Assembly: GCA_010093605.1 (NCBI GenBank)
Contig: MU004203.1
Coordinates: 86,156-150,155, forward strand
Length of the DNA stretch: 64,000 bases
Direction of reading: 5' to 3'
DNA from: Lophium mytilinum
Lineage: Eukaryota > Ascomycota > Dothideomycetes > Mytilinidiales > Mytilinidiaceae
Part shown: piece by piece, positions 57,516-64,000 of the stretch
How positions within the stretch are numbered: position 1 is the stretch's first letter
How the letters are laid out: the number at the start of each line of letters is the position of its first letter
Program-made: the position numbers and the translations under genes
Notes under the pieces: model-generated
Seen by the model: only the letters and a program-made list of their open reading frames with translations
The model's database searches: none
Told to the model about the DNA's origin: nothing

Positions 57516-58020
57516 TAGTCCAATCTGCGCTGCTCGAAACGGAACATCGTCCTTAGATCCTCGGAATTATGTGGGCGGACCCCAAGCAGCGGCGGACTAG
57601 CGTGCCCAAGCGGCAACAGCATCGTACGATCCATCGCTAGAATCCGCGCTATTCGTGAGGTGCTAATCAAAACGCATGAGGAGTGGCTCAAAAAGTTGAG
57701 TAGCTTTGCTAGTCAGATCGAGTCCCGATTGCCCGCCCGAAGCATTCCCAATACGTCGTCCGATACGGATATCACACCTAGGCCCAACGCTACCGCTTTC
57801 AAAGTAAACAGAACCCGAAACCTACCTCCCTCCAATTCTAACGTGGACGATACCGGCAATTCGCTTGTGGACGAGTCGGTCGGCAGTCCGCTTGCAGACC
57901 ATCCGAAGAAGCAGGGGGCCAAAACTGGCAAGCCTCGCAAGAACAAAAACCAGATACCACCTACCACCACGGGGCCGTGGTTACTGCTAACCACTGATAG
58001 ATAAGACTTTAGAGTGTGAC
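57516..58020 (+). other. Unique block with an open frame between arrays
   Basis: A plus-strand frame is open from about 57520 to 58004 (about 160 codons, no ATG start). It includes NSIVRSIARIRAIREVLIKT, then HEEWLKKLSSFASQIESRL and a polar Pro/Asn/Ser-rich end. The frame is embedded in repeats and has no repeat similarity itself. It may be an exon fragment captured by the array. Family not recognised. Confidence 0.35.
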
Positions 58021-58049
58021 ATTGACAGCGTTGAAATGCTTCGGGATTG

Positions 58050-59620
58050 CTTACGCTTTTCCTCGCACGATACCACTGTAAGGAAGGCTTTAGTCAGCTC
58101 GCCCTCGACTGGTGAAAAGGTAACCCAATCTCCGTTGCGGCCCTTGTCCCTTTGCTTTTCAAGCTTTTCTCTACTTCACATCACCGTTAGGAAGGCCTCA
58201 GCCAGCAGGTATCCAATCAGCCAAAGGGTAGCCTGATTTCCGCTGCAACTCTTTCCCTTTGCTTCTCACGCTTTTGCTTTCTTCACGCTGCCGTCGAGAA
58301 GGCCGAAGCTAGCACGTATTCGACTACCCAAAAGGTAACTTGATCTTCGCTGCAGCCCCTTCGCTTTGCTTTTCACGCTTTTTCCTGCTTCACACCACCG
58401 TTAGGAAGACCTCAGGTAGCAGGTACCCCAACAGCTAAAAGGAGGTCTAGATTCCGCTACAGCCCCTTTCGCTTTAATTTTTACGCGTTTTCCTGCTTTA
58501 CACTACCTTTTAGAAGAGCCCAGCATGCATGTACTCGGCCGGCTAAAAGGTAGCCTGATTTCCGCTGCAAGGCCTTCAGTTTCACTTCTTATAAGTTTTC
58601 TTCTTTCACACCACCGTTAGGAAGGCCTCAGCTCGCGAGTCCTCGGCCGGCTAAAAGGTGACCCGGTTTCAGCTGCAACTCCTTTAGCTTAGATCCTCAC
58701 GCTCTTACTTCCTTTACACCACCGTCAGGAAGACCTCAGGTAGCATGTTCTCGACTCGCTAAAAGGTAGCTTAGTTTCCGCTGCAACGCCTTTAGCTTTG
58801 CTTTCTGTACAGCATTCTTCGGGGCACGGATATGCCTCCGTAGAGGTGTAGATCTGGTCGCTCGGTACCACCGTTGGGAAGGCCTCAGCGAGCAGATGCT
58901 TGACCAGCTAAAAGAAAGGCTAGTTTCCACTACAGCCCCTTTACTTCACTTTTTACGCTTTTGTTTCTGATATAGCACCGTTAGGAAGGCCTCGGCCAGC
59001 AGGTGCTGACCAGCCAAAAGCTAGCCCGGTTTCCACCGCAACCTCTTTAGCTTTGCCTTCTGTACAGCAATCCTTCGGTACACGGATATATCTCCACAGA
59101 GGGTCTAGTCTTGCGCGCTCCACGCCACCGTGTGGAAGGCCTCAACTAGCACGTCTTCGGCCGGCCAAAAGATATCCAGGTCTCAACTGTAGCCCTTTAG
59201 CTTTGCTGCTCATGAGTTAATCCTCCAAGACGAGGATATAACTCCGCGGCATTTCCAACCTTGCTCGCTTAACGCCGCCGTTAGGAAGACTTCAACCCGC
59301 ACGTGCTCGACCGGCCAAAAGGCACCCCAACTCCAGCGTACCAGCCTTAATGTTGGGTTCCTATGCATAATTTCTTCGGGACACGGATATACCTCCGCAG
59401 AATTTCCTGTCTTGCTCGCTCAACGCCGCCGTTAGGAAGACCTCAACCAGCACGTCCTCGACCGGCCAAACGGCAAGCCAATTCTAGCATACCAGCCTTA
59501 TAGTTGGTTTCCTAAGCAAGAATCCTCCGGGACACGGATATACCACCGTAGAGGTTCTAGCTTTGCTCGCTCAACGCCGCCGTCAGGCAGACCTCAACCA
59601 GATCCCATCGCTACCGGTAA
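58050..59620 (+). repeat. Degenerate tandem array B, about 107- or 150-bp unit
   Basis: About 13 units (near 58072, 58180, 58290, 58397, 58501, 58612, 58718, 58868, 58974, 59125, 59273, 59427, 59576). Core: CACCACCGTTAGGAAGGCCT, CAGCCAGCAGGTACTCGACC, GGCTAAAAGGTAGCCTGATT, TCCGCTGCAACxCCTTTAGC. Later units gain about 40 bp (TTCGGGRCACGGATATRCCT), raising the period to about 150 bp. Confidence 0.85.
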
Positions 59621-59880
59621 AACATCGCTATCATGGCAGCGACATCACCTCAGCAGTCTGTGCTACCAATCACGGATCTTCTCGAACGTCAGCGAGGAAG
59701 ACGCTGTACCCGGCGACGACACTAGCGAGGTCCATACGATGAGAGCTCAGGCCTCTATCGCCATTCCTTTTCGTCTCCGGTCTGCGAAAGTTCGTAGTTC
59801 CCAGTGTGCCATCCTTGCGGTTTGTTTTCTGTGCTTTAAGCTTATAGCACGCATATTTCTCTGTACAGGTTCCACGGCTG
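59621..59880. other. Non-repeat insert between arrays B and C
   Basis: Unique sequence with short frames. No recognised function. Confidence 0.4.
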
Positions 59881-60389
59881 CTCGTTCAGTAGCACCGTCA
59901 GGCAGGCCTCAACTGGCACCTACCCGACCGGCCAAAAGGAGATCGAATATCAAGAGTGTAGACCCAAGCTTCATCTCCTTATGCCTCAAGTTGACCCCCA
60001 TTGTAGGGCAAAGGTGTTCCTTTCTCTCCGGCTCCCACTATTTCTCGCGCAACACCACCGTTAGACACGCCTCGACTAGCGTGTCCTCAACCGGCCAAAT
60101 GGTATCCTGATATCGAGGGTATAGAGCTAAGCTTCATTCCCTTCTACTTCAGGTCTTAAGACATAGGTATCTCTCCACCTGGCTCTTTCTCTTGCTGCCG
60201 CGCCACCACTACGCGGAGGGCTCTGGCCAACAGGTAGTCTAGCGGCCAAGAGGTATCTTGATATCAAGGGTGTAAACCCAACCTTCATCCCCTTATACCC
60301 CAAGTTGACGTCAAGTTGCAGGGCATAGATAATTCTCTCTCCCAAGCTCCCACAACAAGGCTGAGCGGGAACCCCCTCATCACTCGCGT

Positions 60390-60690
60390 CCATTCAAAGA
60401 CATCTGCCAGAAACTTCGGAAGCCGGTCATGGAGGATGCTGTAATAGTGAGCGCCACGGCGATCATGTCGGCCAAAGTTCGACGATTCGGGTTCGACGCG
60501 AGCTTGATCGTGTTGGATGAAGCCTCGCAAATTTCGAATGCGGATACGGCTCTCAATATGACCTCTCGAGATGCGGAACGCTTGGTAGTGGCGGGCGATC
60601 CGAACCAACTCTCCCCGACCGTCACCAACATGCATGGCAGCCCTTTGACGTCTTTATTGACGGGGTCCACTCTCGAGCATCTCATCTCCA
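60390..60690 (+). pseudogene. Superfamily-1 (UPF1/SEN1-like) helicase fragment
   Basis: The frame reads KPVMEDAVIVSATAIMSAKV, RRFGFDASLIVLDEASQISN and RLVVAGDPNQLSPTV. LIVLDEASQ is motif II (Walker B, DEAS) and VVAGDPNQLSPTV is motif III of UPF1/SEN1/NFX1-type helicases, with the usual spacing. About 85-100 residues survive. Motifs I and Ia are absent upstream, and motifs IV-VI are absent downstream, where the repeat array resumes directly at TCTCCACCTGGCTCT. A host helicase exon fragment has been caught inside a repeat unit. The frame of the fragment is clean, so capture may be fairly recent. Confidence 0.75.
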
Positions 60691-60858
60691 CCTGGCTCTT
60701 ACTCTTGTGCCGCGCCGCCACTGTACGGAGGACCCCAGCTATCAGGCAGCCTATCGGTCAAGAGGTATCCTTATCCGTAATGCGTCAAGCCTAACGTTGG
60801 TTTCCTATGCTTCGGGTTCCAGGGCATGTGTATTACTCTATACTGGCTCCCACTCCAG

Positions 60859-61099
60859 AGATCTATTTGGACTGGGGTCCTTTAGAGATGGACTAGACGG
60901 AAGCACTCGAAAAAGTTCTGGAGCTCCACATCTTTCCCAGAAAATCCAGTTGGATTCGGAAGACGTGACCAGATCTCGTGGTAAAATGTGCTTATTAAGC
61001 GGCGCTAGCCCGTAGTAGACGTCACGTTATGTCTGGAGCTCCACAGCGTCTTCGGTAGACTGGAGTGGATTTGAGGCAAAATCCACTCCAAATAGATCA
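60859..61099. mobile_element. Short inverted-repeat element (MITE-like), about 240 bp
   Basis: The left end GATCTATTTGGACTGG and the inverted right end (CCACTCCAAATAGATC) match at all but one position. It interrupts an array C unit. Near the right end TGGAGTGGATTT and AAATCCACTCCA form a perfect 12-bp stem with a six-base loop (61061-61090). TCTGGAGCTCCACA occurs twice inside. No coding capacity and no clear target-site duplication, so the class is unknown. Confidence 0.45.
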
Positions 61100-61660
61100 C
61101 TGCTTACTCTTGCTGGCACAACATCACCAGAGGGAGGATGCTAGCCAGTAAGTACCCAACCAGGGAAAAGGTAACCCGGTTGCCAGTGTATAGACCTGAG
61201 GCTCATTCCTTACGCGTCGAGGTTGATTGCTCGAGTTCAAGGCATGGATGTTGCTCAACCTCGCTCTTACTCTTGTTGGAGCGACACCACTACACGGACG
61301 ACCCCAGCCAGCAGGTACTCAACCAGACAAAAGGTAACCCAGTTGCCAGTGTATAGACTGGAGGTTCATCTCTTACGCGTCGAGCTTAAAGGCTCGAGTT
61401 TCAAGGCATGGGTATCTCTTTACCTAACTCACACTCTTGCTAACGCAGTGTCACCGTGAAGAGGACTCCAACCAGCAGGTACTCGACCAGCCAAAAGGTA
61501 ACCCAGATGCCAACGTAAAAAACCTGGGGATCCTTACTTACGCGTCGAGTTTGAAAGCTCGAGGTTCAAAGCTGTGTATTACCCTACCCGGCTCCTACTA
61601 TTGCGAGCGCGACACCACTGTACGGAGGACTACAGCCAGCAGTACTCGAGCAGCCGAAAG

Positions 61661-64000
61661 GTTGAGCAGAAATGGACTGACAGTTAGGAAACTGACATAT
61701 GAAAGACGGGATCACGTGTGAAGAACCAAGTTATGAAAAGGCCCATGGACCACCGGAGTTTGGAAAGAGTGACATTCTTGGAGAATGCGTACTAAGAAAG
61801 GGCACCACCCCTACGGAGACGAACTCACATTTTTGACTGACGAAGCCCTTGACTTGGAACGGATGTCACACCTGACTTTGGAGACTTTGAGAATTACAAG
61901 CTGAAGAAGAGCAGAAAGCCCGACCAGGAAGGAAATCGAACCTCCGAAAAGACTACTACCAAGGACGGCGTTGATTTGAGATTTGACATTGAGAAAAGGT
62001 CCGGAAAAGACAGTGCCGAGAAAGAGCCGCAGGCCACGATCACGTTGTGAGGGAAGCAGATCGCCTACCGTGCCTACCTCATTACGCGATACCAACCTCC
62101 GCCCTACGCGAAAGACCTACCTAGTTGTCGATGAGCTTCCGGAGTGTACTTTTACTTCTGATTTTACGCGCTGTCATTGTCTTGTTTGATGTACAACGAG
62201 AAGATCTGGGACACGCGAAAGGGTCTCTCTTCAGGGCTCGCACCCACGATGCCGCGAAGCGTGGCGCATGTCGCAGTATAGAAACAACGTCGCCAAATAA
62301 TTTGTGAGCGGGCGAGGTTCACTGGTTGAAGGTTAGTAAGTATCCCGTCCTGCGAGGTGCATAGCCGTAGCTGACATACCTTTCCATACTGGCAAGAAAG
62401 AAACCATATACCAAATAAACACGACCGGTATCCAAGATCAAACCGTAACACACCCAGGTTCAAGCTCCAAATATCCAGAACCGCCATCTGGAACTAGGGG
62501 TAACGATCCAGACTCGTATACGAACGACTAATATGGATCAACGCCAACTCCATCATGGGCTGGAACATCTTGAAACATCTGGCCTAGCGTATCAGACCCT
62601 TATGCGACGCGACGGAGTATGTCGTCGAGCACCCGCCGCTAGTAGCTGAGATCGCTTTGGCGCCGAGTCAATCCCAGCAATTGCAGCCTTCTGCGCTCTC
62701 GCGACCGATGATATGGCCTAGCTCTGCCTCCATTATAGGCCGAAGGATCTTACGCAGCCTTTCGGAAGATCTTATACGAAGCGAAGAAGGGGTATATGGT
62801 CGGACATCCGGCGCCCGCTGGGATCGATTACTATCAAGTCGACCCCAGCAAAGGCAGCCTCCTGCGCTCTCGCGACAAGATGTACTCAGCCCAGAGATAT
62901 CGCATTTCCCGAGGATCATAAGCTATCGTCGTTGTCTTCGGCTGTTATACTGGTCGGCATCTGTCTGGGAAAGGAAGCCGTGACGTGTCTTCGTGACGCT
63001 ATGGAGCGCGAGAAGGTGCTGACGTGTTGGCCGGCCCTGGACGTTGTTCATGCGACGGAGAATATGCTGGAAAGACCTAACAAGAGTTAGCATCACGACT
63101 CCGATCCCATGGATGAGTATTGCGAAGGCCCGATGGAATGCGCATCCCCGCGCATGGAGTGCCGCTTGGGATGAGTCGAATGGGAAGCAGCAACGGCTCA
63201 AGAATACTCTCTCTCAGCAAGTGAGGAGATGCTTGATTAGGAAGAGATGACTTACTTCTTCGCGGCCTCTATTTCGCGAGGGCTCGTCCTCCCATGGATG
63301 CATGCCGAGGGGGGATGTTGGGAGGCCAAGTTGCCGCGACGGGATCTCCAGACGAAGCCGGACATTCTGGGTTAGGCTTTCGGGAGACTCTGCATCTCTG
63401 GTCCAATTTTGAGGAGTGCGCGCGCCTTTTACGTCCTGGATTGCCGGAATGCCCGCTGCGACTGAGGAGCAGGCTCTGATCAACGCGGTCAGCATGGGGA
63501 GCAGCGGACGAAGCCGGCTCGATCGAAGGAAAGCTTACCATAGAGGTTATCCAAGGGATTCCGGAGCCGCTATACCTGGCTAGACTCTCGCTGCCCCCTA
63601 GGAGGATCTCGTGCGAGGATGTCGCCGTCGTCGTCGTGCGGTGTCGCAGACAGCTCCCGCGGGGATCCAGGGGGGATAGATCTGACCAGCTCATATTGCT
63701 GGAGCTCCTGCTCCGTTATGCGGTCCGTTGCTGCCATGGACGAGTATGCCTGGCCGATGTTGTAGGAGGGATGGTTGTGGGCGGGACGAAGCGACCCAAA
63801 GGTCCAAGCGGGTCATCGATGGCCGGCGCCCTGTGAGAGGCTGCGGAGCCCCGGAGTAGCCACGAACCCGCTCTATTCGAGCTGTAAGAAGATGAGGAGC
63901 TGTAGATGGAGTCCAGAGTCGGTCTTGGGCAAGGCCGAAGCCCGAAAGATGGATGGGTGGGTCTTACCTTGGTGTTGAGGGTCGTGCCTGCCCGGGATCG
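61661..64000. other. No gene recognised at right end
   Basis: Short frames only. A minus-strand frame at 63214-63495 ends at a GTAAGT and could be an exon, but no following exon or family was identified. Confidence 0.4.
62664..62875 (+). repeat. Direct repeat, 172 bp apart
   Basis: CAGCCTTCTGCGCTCTCGCG and its flank (62664-62703) recur with few changes at 62836-62875. Confidence 0.7.

Larger units (their letters stand above)
59881..61660 (+). repeat. Degenerate tandem array C, about 155-165 bp unit
   Basis: About eight units (near 59895, 60052, 60203, 60712, 61120, 61283, 61447, 61608) with CACCACCGTxxGGxxGxCCTC, ACCAGCAGGTACTCGACCRG, CCAAAAGGTAxCC, a CAAGxTTCATxxCTTAYGCxTC stretch, then TATYTCTxxACCTGGCTCxY and ACTCTTGCT. 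It shares its first half with array B but has a different second half. It is interrupted by the helicase fragment and the inverted-repeat element listed separately. Confidence 0.8.

Noticed and set aside
46563-61660. CRISPR array
   Set aside because: Eukaryotic context, long diverged units, and no short identical repeats alternating with unique spacers.
35820-61660. LTR retrotransposon or virus-derived origin of the arrays
   Set aside because: No reverse transcriptase, integrase, protease or capsid motif and no long terminal repeats seen in any frame.
1-64000. Telomeric or rDNA sequence
   Set aside because: No TTAGGG runs and no rRNA-like stretches were seen.

Overview
The window reads as nuclear DNA of a filamentous ascomycete. 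Short introns (47-61 nt) with GTAAGT-type donors and CTAAC/CTGAC branch points, fungal kinase and amino-acid permease fragments, and a U6 snRNA of ascomycete type all point that way. A Dothideomycete is my guess, but nothing here proves the class. No expression or database evidence was available; every exon model comes from splice motifs and frame continuity.

The best-supported content is a dispersed family of five paralogous, unrecognised nuclear-looking proteins: A (3944-7984, +), B (26667-30776, -), C (32533-33276, -), D (40485-41570, +) and E (49486-55191, +), plus a decayed relic near 2.5 kb. Full-length members (A, B, E) share a low-complexity N-terminus, a GDG[IV]xxD...GxW/Y core followed by a CxxC...CxxxC cysteine cluster (probably zinc-binding), a conserved R-x-V-x-x-H block, a helical segment, and a C-terminal Myb/SANT-like tryptophan-arginine domain. 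C keeps only the core and D only the C-terminal domain. All six introns I place in the family are phase 0 and a multiple of three long; three of them have no stop codon.

Two U6 snRNA genes (1652-1806, -; 25731-25886, +) each carry a 49-50 nt spliceosomal intron between the ACAGAGA box and the AUUAGCAUGG segment. Each has an upstream TATA element, a T-run terminator and a downstream B-box.

The rest is mostly a gene graveyard and repeat landscape. From 8.5 to 25 kb there are fragments of host genes: an RRM-protein chimera, a tandemly amplified piece of a GSK3 kinase exon with a 10-N assembly gap, an amino-acid permease fragment and a possible Gfd2-like exonuclease fragment. Several different coding-like pieces there are tandemly duplicated with units of roughly 100-330 bp. 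From 35 to 61.7 kb there are degenerate tandem arrays (units about 100-165 bp), several sharing a recognisable core, interrupted by a superfamily-1 helicase fragment, a short inverted-repeat element and blocks of unique DNA. The outer ends (1-1.6 kb and 61.7-64 kb) hold nothing I recognise. Two small single-pass membrane protein genes (10575-10827; 34841-35306) share a similar exon layout.
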